A DNA stretch of 64,000 nucleotides from Viola odorata. Its lineage: Eukaryota > Streptophyta > Magnoliopsida > Malpighiales > Violaceae. Below the pieces are notes generated by a model that was not told where the DNA came from, did not search any database, and worked only from the letters and a program-made list of their open reading frames with translations. Location: positions 48,526,564 through 48,590,563 of the forward strand of contig OY829543.1 of NCBI GenBank assembly GCA_963691705.1. Direction: 5' to 3'. Both the position numbers and the translations under genes were made by a program. Below, piece after piece: positions 55,249-64,000 of this stretch; positions within the stretch are counted from its first letter, which is position 1, and every line of letters begins with the position of its first letter.

Positions 55249-56350
55249 CATGCTTCGAGGCTTTACCGCTCTTTCCTTAGTGATCAAGCGTCACTAAATT
55301 TTTGTTTATTATTTTGACCACCAAAATTTGTAGCCCCCTTTAAACATTTCGATGTGTTCAAGCCACTTTTATTGCTGACTTTCCTTTATTTAGTTGCTTC
55401 TTTGCAAACTCCTTTGGCGTTATCTTCGCCATGTTTTCCTAATGCGCTTACTTTTCCAAACAGATCCTTAGCGCTCCCACCAAAATTACAGAATTTGGTA
55501 TTGGGTTAACTTTCTCGGTAAGCCTGGCGATATCTCGGCTTACGAGATCCTCACTCCTTCCACTGCCCGAAAAGTATTCTGCGCATTCTCAACTGTAAAT
55601 CATCAGTAACAAAAACACGTTACGAGGGATAGTAATTACCCGTAGGAGCCTTTTCGCTGCCATCATAGGGCGTTACCCTGGAACCCGCGGGAATCGGTTT
55701 CGCTATCAGCTCTATACTTCACCAGGGATTACACATCTGGTTACTAGCCGGGATTTCGCGATTCTCCGCGTTTCCCTATTTTCACGATCGGCCCTTAAAG
55801 TGCCTCGTCTTAGTGAGCTGTCGGATCGGGACGGCTATCACAAGGCTAGGAAATTTTCACTTTTGGGCATTGCCCTCGCGTCTAGAACCGTGTCCTTACT
55901 TAATGACCTAGCTGCAGCAGCCCAGTCGTTAAGATAGGATTCTTGTTTCTAGAACGGAGTTTCTATTCCTTTGGGGCATGCCTCGTCTTGCTGGGTCGTC
56001 TCCACGAGAACGATCAGTGCAAGAAAAGGACTTTTCACTCCCAAAGATACCGAGTGGTGCCCTCACTTAATGAGCCATTTGATCAAGATCGGTCATCACA
56101 AGGATATGACTTTTCACCCCCGGGGGCGTCCAGGATCTTTCAATCCGACGCTAATTCAAGGTATGGTGGGTAGTGCCCTCACTTAATGGGCCATCTGATC
56201 AAAACCGACCATCACAAGGATAGGACTTTTCACTTCCCCAAAATACCCCCTTTTTTATCTGCACAAAGGCAACCACAAACTTCCACGAAAGCTCTCTCAT
56301 CGAGCGTTAGTCATGGTTAGGGTTGACATAAATCAAAGGTGCAGATAAAA
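55249..56350 (-). other. Nested Tat spacer between pol and antisense genes, with repeats
   Basis: Convergent transcription zone between pol (minus) and antisense gene 2 (plus). No gene supported. Units with ATCACAAGGATAGGACTTTTCAC recur at about 55838, 56010, 56095 and 56213, the reverse of the repeat at 43531-44015. Confidence 0.65.
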
Positions 56351-59300
56351 TCAAATTCTAGAGTAATATAACTTCAAGCGAGCGATATTCCAAGAGTTGG
56401 ATAAGGGTGTACCATCGAGAGTCTCCAGATGATAGGCTCCTTTCCCGACAATGTGGGTGACGCGATATGGTCCATCCCAGTTTGGACTGAGTTTTCCCAT
56501 GCGTTGCCCTGCCGCTCGCTTGTCTCTGAGCACCAGGTCACCGGCTTTCAGCAACCGTTCTTTGACGCGCCTGTTGTGATAACGGGCCATCTTTCGTTTG
56601 TAATACTGCGTTTTCAGAAGGATTTCCTCTCGGACTTCTGGTAACGCGTCCAGGTTAGCTCGTAACCTTTCCTCATTCAGTTCCTCCCGAAAGTGAGCCA
56701 CCCGTAGGCTCATGGTTCCAATTTCCACCGGTGTAACAGCTTCGGTCCCGAAGGCTAACGCGAAAGGTGTTTCTCCGGTGGTAGTCTTAACGGTCATGCG
56801 GTACGCCCACATCACGTATGGTAGCTCATCAGCCCATTTCTTTTTAGACCCTTCTAGGTTTTTCTTGATGCCGTTAAGGATGCTCCGATTGGTTACTTCC
56901 GCTTGTCCATTAGTTTGCGGATGAGCCACGGAGGAAAAACGTTGCTCGATTCCAAATTCTGAGCACTGGTCTTTGAAGAACTGGCTGGTGAACTGCGTCC
57001 CATTATCGCTGACAAGAATACGAGGTACGCCAAACCTCATGATAACTTGATATTTGAGGAAACGCCAAGTTTTTTCTGCCGTGATTGTGGCGACCGCTTC
57101 AGCTTCTACCCACTTAGTGAAATAGTCTACCGCCACTATCACAAATTTCAATTGAGACCTTGCCTTTGGGAATGGGCCTAGGATATCGATCCCCCATCTA
57201 GCAAAAGGACAAGGGGCGATAATTTCAGATATTTCAGTGGCGGGCCGCCGAGGAATCTTGGCAAACTCCTGGCACTTAGGGCAGGTTTGCACATAGTTGT
57301 GGCAATCTCTTAGGATGGTGGGCCAGTAGAATCTGGATCGGAAAACTTGTGACGCTAAGGTACCGCCTGACACGTACATACCACATACCCCTTCATGGAT
57401 TTCGCGCAAGGTGTGAAGACCCTCTTGTTCAGTTATACATTTGGCGGCAGGGTGAGAAAAACACCTTCGAATCAGATCCCGTCATAGTACGTACAGCGAG
57501 CTGCCTGTCTCAGTACCTTCTTCTTTTCAGCGGTATCCTCAGGCAGTTCCTCGCGTTTCAAGAATTTGATTATGGGAATTCGCCAGTCGCTCTCACGCTC
57601 CTCCACACATAAAGACGCTTGCTCTTCCATGAAGGATGGTACCGATAACTCACGGTAATATACGCCATTGGGTATGGACGCTTCCTGATTCGCGGCCATT
57701 TTGGCTAGATTGTCAGCTTCAGCGTTTTCCTCCCTGGGGATATGCTCGAAGCTGGTCTGCATGCCCTCTTTCTTTATTTCCAACAATTCTCGCTTTACTT
57801 TGGCGAGATATTGAATCATGATGGGTTCCCGGGCCTGAGAGTGTCCCAAGACCTGGTCAATTATCAACTTGGAATCACCACAGATTTTTAGACGTAGGTC
57901 TCCTGTTCTTCCGGTATCGTGCCTCCCTTTAGAGGAAAGTCCTTTCCCTATTCTGAGCCCGGCTAGTAACGCCTCATACTCTGTCGCGTTATTAGATAAC
58001 GGCTGTAGGATTCGAATGGCGTATCGTATTTGCATATCGTGCGGCCCATTTATAAAGATTCCAGCTCCAGCCAGCTCTTGGTTTTTGGCTCCATCCACAT
58101 GGACGATCCAGAGGTCCGTGTAGGTTTCCGGGAACGGGAGATCCATATCGCCCCATTCCGCTTCAGGTACGCCGTCCAAAGGATCTTCTGTAAAGGTACA
58201 TTCCGCTATGAAATCAGCCAGGATTTGAGCCTTTACGGACGGTCGAGACTGATACCTCAATCCGTACTGTTCTAATTCGAGTGCCCAAATCAACATTCTC
58301 CCGGAAGATTCAGGCTTTCGGAATATTCTTTTCAGAGGATGGTCCGTGAGCACGATAACGGAATAAGACTGAAAATATCGATCCATTTTGCGGGTGGCTT
58401 GTATAAGAGCGAACGCTATCTTTTCGATTCGGGCGTATCGCAACTCCGCATCCTTTAGGACGTGGCTCACAAAGTAGACCGGGCGATGAGAGTGGTTATC
58501 GTCACGAACGAGGACGGCACTGACCACTTCATCTGCGGCGCCAAGATACAGATATAAGGTGTCGCCTACTTCGGGTCTCGTCAATAATAAGTCAGACAAT
58601 AGGTAATCCTTTAACCCGATAAATGCCTCCTCACATTCCGGGGTCCACCCGAACGAGGCTTTCTTGCGTATGACTTTGAAAAAAGGGAGACACTTTTCTC
58701 CTTGCTTGGAAATGAATCGCCCAAGGGCAATGACTCGCCCTGTTAGCCTTTGCACCTCTTTGATGGTTCTTGGTGATATCATGTCTTGTATTTCCTTAAC
58801 CTTTGAGGGGTTAGGCAGGATGCCTTTTTGGCTGACCACGTAGCCCAAGAATTTTCCTGTTTGAAATACAAACATGCATTTTCGGGGATTTAACTTCACG
58901 CGATACCTTTTCATCACGTCAAAGACTTCCTTTAAGTCTCGTAGGTGATCTTGAAAGCTTGCGCTCTTCACCAATATATTGTCAACGTATGTTTCCACAT
59001 TCCTCCCTATTTGCTCTTCGAATATCTTGTTGGCCATACGTTGGAACGTAGCCCCAGCGTTCTTCAGCCCGAACGGCATCGCCGTATAACAGTAGGTGGC
59101 CTTTGGAGTGAGAAACACAGTCTTTTCTTCATCTTCCCGGGCCATGGGGATCTGATGCTATCCAGAGTTGGTGTCTAGTGAGCTTAGATAAGCGTATCCA
59201 GCGGTCTGATCAACTAACTGATCCATGCGAGGAAGCGGGTAGCAATCCTTAGGGCAGGCATCATTTAAATCTGTGAAGTCGATGCACATGCACCAATCCC

Positions 59301-60609
59301 CGTTGGGCTTAGGAACAAGGACAGGGTTCGCTAGCCAAGTGGGATATTGAACTTCGCGAATAAACCCTGCGTCAAGGAGCTTTGCTACTTCCTTATCTAC
59401 AGCTAACGCCTTTTCATTAGAGAACGCGCGTCGCTTTTGCTGTACCGGCCTGGCATCTGGGTCCACATTGAGCCGATGTTCGGCTATTTCCCGCGATATA
59501 CCTGGCATGTCGGAGGGTTTCCACGCGAAATCTCCTTGGCATTTGTTCAACAGCCGGGCTAGTTGAAGGTTTTCCGCTGGGCTGAGTTTTTCACTGATCA
59601 GGAAACTTGCTTCCTCTATACCGATTGCCGGAATGGGTACCATTTTGTCTAGAGGTTGAGCGCGCTTCTCGTCACTCTGCTCATAGGGGTCCGCTGCTAT
59701 ACATACGTACCTATCGCAACTTCTTTGAGTCATGAGCGAGTAGCATTCCGCCGCCAGCTTTTGATCGCCTTTTACGGATACTACCCCATCCCATGAGGGG
59801 TATTTCATCTTTAAATGCTTCTGAGATATCACCGCTCCAAAGCGGTTGAGGAAAGGTCGTCCGAGCACGACATTGTAAGGCAAATTCAGATCCACGACAA
59901 GGAACAACAGGTTCTCTGATCGCTTGTAGGTGTCTTCTCGGAAATATATGGGCAAAGTAATTACCCCCATGACAGGGATTGGAACCCCATCAACGCCGAC
60001 TATAGGCCGTTTGCTAGGTGTTAACTCATTATCAGGTCGTTTCATGAGATTGTAAGCTTCCAGCGAAAAGAGGTTCACCGCGCTCCCATTATCAATAAGA
60101 GTCCTTCTGATTCCATGACTGGCAATGACAGGTGTAACCACCAAAGCATCATTGTGCGGATAGACGACGCCTTTCTTATCCTCTTCGAAAAAGGATAATA
60201 CCATTCGATCCAATATGCCTATCGCATCTCCTTTTTTTGTCATGTCATCACGTGTGCGTTTATCTCTTTTTGCGGCTGCCGATTGCTCTGATTCGTCCAT
60301 ATAAGGGGTTCCTTCCGCGATAATGTTAATCATAGGGATATATTCGTCATCAACCGCAAGAGTTTCCCTATCTTTACCTCTGGGAGCATCATCCTTTTGC
60401 GGAACGCGAGGAGGAACTGGTGGTTCGTCTGCTGTCCTTTTCATGAAATTATTTCTGGCATCTTCTCTTATTTGGATGGCAAATTCTCCTAAATATCCTT
60501 CTTCTACCAGACGTTCTATCGCCGATCTTAACTCTCTCCACGCTTCTGTGGAATGACCCCTGGCTTTGTGGAATTTACAATAAGCATTCTCCCTTCTCCC
60601 TATAAGCAC
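56351..60609 (-). pseudogene. Nested Tat pol: protease, RT, two RNase H domains, integrase (broken)
   Basis: From 60609 down: gag zinc-like YCKFHKARGHSTEAW (last Cys replaced by Trp); protease RRTLIDNGSAVNLFSLEAY near 60090; RT CIDFTDLNDACPKDCYPLP; a TAG at 59157 in place of Tyr in GYHQIP; and active-site YVDN instead of YVDD at 58978-58989. RNase H: VIVLTDHPLKRIF. Archaeal-type RNase H: IVHVDGAKNQELAGAGIFI, NNATEYEALLAGLRIG, EADNLAKMA. A 1-base loss lies near 57470. Integrase: zinc region IHEGVCGMYVSGG, where a His is replaced by Tyr at 57374-57376; CPKCQEF; WGIDILGPFPKA; LVSDNGTQF; TNGQAEVTNRS. The integrase frame itself (57409-56351) is open. The dual RNase H marks the Tat lineage. Confidence 0.9.
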
Positions 60610-62271
60610 TCCTGGTTTCGTAGGCGCGGGGTAGCGGATGGGAAGATTTCGCTGTTCTGCTATCGCTAAAATCTCTGCCCTTGGTACGTTAAGAGAAGGA
60701 AAATCTGGGTCGTACGTCCGGTTCTTGTAAGAATCCCCGTGACGTCGAGAGGGGGAACCGCTGGTTTTTCCCTTCGAAAAATGACCCTTCTATTTGTTGG
60801 AGGCCTTGGGGATATGGTCCTTCCTCCTGGCGTAATCGTCGATAAAATGGTCGTCAGGTAGTAGCTTCGTGGGAGCAGTAGTAATTTGAGATGTCCCATG
60901 CGGCGCGTTATACGTCTTATCTCTATTTTCTTCCTCTTCCATTTTTGCGTAATTGGGGGCTTTAAGCCTCAATGCGTCTAAAGTCACTGGAGGATCCACC
61001 ATGAGCGCGTCTTTCAGCTTTCCATAGCGGCAGTTCCTTTTCAGAGCTTCTATAGCAAAATCAATAGTAACGCCCAGCGTTAAGGACATTTCCAAATCGA
61101 AGCGACTAAGAAATTCCTTTAAGGTTTCTTGAGGCCTTCGTTGTATGTCAAATAACGCGGCGGCAGATTTCCTGATTGGAATTGCCGTGCTAAATCTGCT
61201 CCGGAATTTAGATTCTAATTGTGAGAAATTATTAATGGATCCACCAGAGAGACCCTCAAACCAAAGACGCGCCACACCCGATAATGTCATAACAAATATT
61301 TGGCATAACACCGCATCACTGTGGGTCTGAAACTGAACAAAATCCTTCACTTTATTAATGTGCGAGATGGGATCCTTGGTGCCATCATAAACATCAGTGG
61401 GAAGCGTCACGCGCCGACTGACCTTGTGACGCCTTATACGACGGCTAAATGGGTGGCCCGATGTATCATCAAGAATTTCACGCGCCTGACGCGGTGGAGA
61501 CATTTCGGCCTGACGCCCCCTATTTCGTGGTTCTGGCGTAAGATGTCGTCTAGGAGATCGACTACAGCTCCTGTGCGAACGACTTCGATACCTTCGACTA
61601 CTGGATCTTTCACTGTACTCGGGAGACAAACTTCTGTTGGCTCCTTCCCTCCGTCCATCCCACCGGTTCCTAACCCCTACAAGCTGCCTGTCTCCTTGTA
61701 GGAGGAGACCTTGCGACATTTGTGGTACGTAAGCCTCTACTCTTCCCTAAGTAAACTGCTCAACACTAATCGGAGGGTTTCCCGCGGATAAAGGCATCTG
61801 GAGGTTTTCTGGAAACAACGGTGATAAAGGTCGATCAGCGACAATAGATGGTGTGAACATGACGCGGGGAGGGAGACTAGATCCAGAAGCACCAGGCGTG
61901 ACTCTTGCAGCCATTTCAGTCAAATATTCCAGCCGAGAACGAAGGGTCGCTATTTCCATTGCAAAAGGATGTTCACGGTTGAGCACAGATCCCCCCGAAA
62001 GAGGAGTGGAGAAATCAGATCCCGCTATCTAAGATGACAAGATGTCCGTCTGCGAGGAGGCCAGTCCCCCAACAATTCCAACCGAGAGGTCCAGAGATCC
62101 CGAAATAATTGGTTGTGTAGTCATAGAGAGATCAGCGGTAGCAAAAGGGAATAACTGTCTGTGGATTGAGAAAGGGATATTAGAGGATGATGATCGGATC
62201 GGCTCCGATCCCGTGATCATGACCGTTCCAATCTTCCGACTAGACGGAGCTTGGCTATTAAGGACGCTCAC
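60610..62271 (-). pseudogene. Nested Tat gag (three stops)
   Basis: ATG at 62271 (MSVLNSQAPSSRKIGTVMI), only 34 bp inside the 5' LTR. In-frame stops occur near 62030 (after DILSS), 61749 (after VEQFT) and 60789 (after KASNK); the frame otherwise continues. An Arg/Ser-rich segment (SRRYRSRSHRSCSRSPRR) precedes the retrotransposon gag domain (DPISHINKVKDFVQFQTHSD, ARLWFEGLSGGSINNF, FRSRFSTAIPIRKSAAALF). In the family this is the structural particle protein. Confidence 0.85.
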
Positions 62272-62287
62272 TTAATATACCAAAACT

Positions 62288-62305
62288 CTCAATGAAAGCA
62301 CCATT
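62288..62305 (-). promoter_or_regulatory. Primer binding site candidate of nested Tat
   Basis: Directly inside the 5' LTR the pol-sense strand reads AATGGTGCTTTCATTGAGAG. Its complement ends in ...GCACCA, as a tRNA 3' end would. The tRNA species was not identified. Confidence 0.6.
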
Positions 62306-62825
62306 TGATAAGATTGAATGTCGATCTTGTAAGATTCGGAGTCGTGCCTGATCGGAACGGTGGCGGTCGGTGCCGGATGTACCTGCAAAGCACCGGAGGG
62401 GGGGCTCCGGCGTAGACACTCCGATGCTTAAGTCAGTTCGGGTTTCAAAAATAACAGAGGTTCGTCTGAGTGATCTTGATCTTACCTTCAGATTGGAAAA
62501 GTAGGGGTATTTATAGGCCTATTCGGCGATACCTGGCGATAACGATCCAGGCGATGTCTAATGGTGACGTCACAAGCGATACCGACGGATGACGTCATGA
62601 GCGATATCGTACGGGCTGCCGGGAGCGATAAGCTCGTGGGTCCCTAGGATGGGATGGTGCCGTGCGTATAGAGTCGCGTGAGCCCCCCCCACTGATGTCG
62701 ACCATCCTAGGAATCCTTCGCTGATTCTCGGGCGATATGAAGGTATCTTACGGGTCTTATGGGAAATCGTCCTAGCGGGAGCGGCAAGCGTGGTAGCACC
62801 GTTAGGGCTGTCTTGATTGTTATCA
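62306..62825 (-). repeat. Nested Tat 5' LTR (520 bp)
   Basis: TGATAAGATTGAATGTCG...TTGATTGTTATCA. It pairs with 46826-47351 and is followed by CTGTG and then host antisense gene 2 exon 1. Confidence 0.93.
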
Positions 62826-62830
62826 CTGTG

Positions 62831-63025
62831 TTTGCCGGTCATAATGTTGTTCAGGCGTAGAGACTTAGGGGCAACAGAAACCTCGAAGCCCTCAGGGATG
62901 TTAGCACCATGATCGGTTAAATGTTTATGAAGGATGGTCGAAGAAGTAATACTACTGGCTATGTTATCTAATTTTTCCTCATCAATTGATTTAGACCCAG
63001 AAGCACGAGTTTTTCTTTTACCCAT
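62831..63025 (-). pseudogene. Host antisense gene 2, first part of exon 1
   Basis: ATG at 63025 (MGKRKTRASGSKSIDEEKLDN) to TGKH at the insertion point; it continues at 46825. It aligns with MAKTRRTESKSADEKRMD at 52887. It was inactivated by the nested insertion. Confidence 0.8.
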
Positions 63026-63197
63026 GGTGGAAAAAGAAAGCAAGGAGATGAAGAAGACAGTAAAGGGAAATGAAGAAATACCTTTTTGAGAAGGAAATCG
63101 AAGTACCCAGAAGATGAAGAACAAAAATGCAAGACGATTCGAGAAGATACAGAGAAAACAGATTATCGAAAGTAGAAAAAAGAAATAAAGTGTTAGG

Positions 63198-63204
63198 TTT
63201 TATA
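63198..63204 (-). promoter_or_regulatory. TATA box of host antisense gene 2
   Basis: Minus strand AGGGTTATAAAACC about 175 bp upstream of the ATG at 63025; same sequence and spacing as 52712-52718. Confidence 0.6.
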
Positions 63205-63608
63205 ACCCTAAAAGGCTAAGAGAAATGACTACTGGAACAGTCGCCACGCACGTGACAGGCGTGAGCAATGAGTACAACCCTAGAAAGGCGAGAAGACGCT
63301 TTGATTCTATCAAATCACGCTAGCTCTAGCGTCCTGGTGAGCAGACACGTGTCTCTGAACCATCCTGATCCCTCGCTCACATTAATGAGGGGATCCTGAG
63401 CATTAAATGCTCCGAAAAGTAGAATCACTTTATCAAAAAGAGGTCAAGCACGATGACGTATCCATCAAGATAACGCGAAGAAGCAAATTAATTGTTATCC
63501 AGAGCGAAATGACAGTCATTATTATGCAAGCGTTATCAATTATTACAAGCCAAATGAAACCAATGTTTGAAGAAAAATAAAATACTGTCAAGCGCTGCCT
63601 TACGCTAA

Positions 63609-64000
63609 TCACGGAAGAACTCCTTTATTGCCCCCGACATCTACATCCTTCAATCTCTCAAAGGCGTAATCAGCTATCTTGGCAGGATCGAAAGCTTCGC
63701 TACGGTAATAATCTGGGAATCCAGCGGCAAAGGCTTGTATCGCCTTGTCTTTCCATCGCGATATCTCATTGGGCATCTTCACTAACTTCGCGTCACGGGC
63801 TGATATCTCTTCGCGAAGAAGGGAGTTTCTTCTATCGGCATCCACCAGTTCCGCCTCCAAAAGCTCTATCTTTGCCTTCCCTATCGACTTCTCTCTGGCC
63901 AATTCAGCACGACAGTCATTAAGCTCTGCCTGGGTATCGCTCTGGAGTTGCGTCAACTCCACCACCTTGGCAGGGGAACCTTGAACCTTGTCACCATGGA
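63609..64000 (-). CDS. Host antisense gene 1, C-terminal coiled-coil part (partial)
   Basis: An open frame runs from the window edge to a stop at 63609. It aligns with the end of 50029-52270: TQLQSDTQAELNDCRAELAR, EAELVDADRRNSLLREEIS and FERLKDVDVGG. It is a coiled coil followed by a short helical tail. The 5' part is outside the window, so its integrity is unknown. Confidence 0.75.
   Translation of the reverse strand, partial: HGDKVQGSPAKVVELTQLQSDTQAELNDCRAELAREKSIGKAKIELLEAELVDADRRNSLLREEISARDAKLVKMPNEISRWKDKAIQAFAAGFPDYYRSEAFDPAKIADYAFERLKDVDVGGNKGVLP

Larger units (their letters stand above)
46826..62825 (-). mobile_element. Nested Tat-type LTR retrotransposon, complete (16,000 bp)
   Basis: LTRs at 46826-47351 and 62306-62825 have TGATAA/TTATCA tips. 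The flanks CTGCG (46821-46825) and CTGTG (62826-62830) are a 5-bp target duplication with one mismatch. Removing the element and one duplication copy restores the reading frame of the host antisense gene 2. Gag-pol is on minus (62271-56351) and a four-gene cassette is on plus (48294-55248). Comparing LTRs by eye gives about eight substitutions, a 1-base indel and a poly-C length change, so the insertion is young. Gag-pol nevertheless has stops and a mutated RT active site. Confidence 0.95.
62826..64000 (+). mobile_element. Host Tat-type element, right portion (continues past window)
   Basis: Resumes the element interrupted at 46825. It holds the start of antisense gene 2, its TATA box, and the 3' end of antisense gene 1. 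The order matches the nested element exactly. Confidence 0.88.

Overview
The window is nuclear DNA of a flowering plant, most likely a eudicot. It is TE-rich, probably heterochromatic or pericentromeric. The signs are plant-type Ty3/gypsy elements of three lineages (Tat, CRM chromovirus, Athila), plant L1-type LINE remnants, a Mutator-like element, and one germin-like protein gene with the usual single short intron. The species cannot be told. No tRNA, rRNA, CRISPR array or prokaryotic feature was seen.

Layout. 1-3629: 3' part of a Tat-type LTR retrotransposon whose pol lies outside the window; it carries genes antisense to pol. 3630-5678: truncated CRM-clade chromovirus (integrase end plus 3' LTR). 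5679-17040: an L1-type LINE split by a solo LTR (6744-6768 and 14421-15520), which is itself split by a nearly full-length CRM-clade element (6769-14415, TSD AGAAG). 17068-18632: Mutator-like element with ~300-bp inverted repeats. 18643-26414: AT-rich intergenic DNA with hAT-like and MITE-like elements, minisatellites and one doubtful small ORF. 26497-27252: the germin-like protein gene, the only clear host gene. 27535-28050: 3' end of a second LINE. 28053-37860 (minus): Athila-type element lacking its 5' part. 37861-46825 and 62826-64000: a second, older Tat-type element ('host Tat'), which lacks its 5' end and runs off the right edge. 46826-62825: a third, young Tat-type element ('nested Tat', exactly 16,000 bp, 520-526 bp LTRs). 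It is inserted in reverse orientation into an antisense gene of the host Tat and is flanked by a near-perfect 5-bp duplication (CTGCG/CTGTG).

Most notable system. The Tat-type family carries, 3' of gag-pol and on the opposite strand, a cassette of four gene-like units: two small ORFs (125 and 143 codons) and two large spliced genes of about 724 and 732 codons. The two large genes look paralogous. Each has an N-terminal domain of the Pfam 'putative gypsy type transposon' type, a disordered middle, a shared motif around YQ.DL...G.ALG, and a C-terminal coiled coil. Each of the four units has its own TATA box. TATA boxes, start codons, GT-AG introns and reading frames recur in the other copies present (left, nested and host), although each copy has different stops and frameshifts. 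The element thus looks like a retrotransposon with its own promoter-driven, intron-containing antisense gene set. Functions of these proteins are not known to me.
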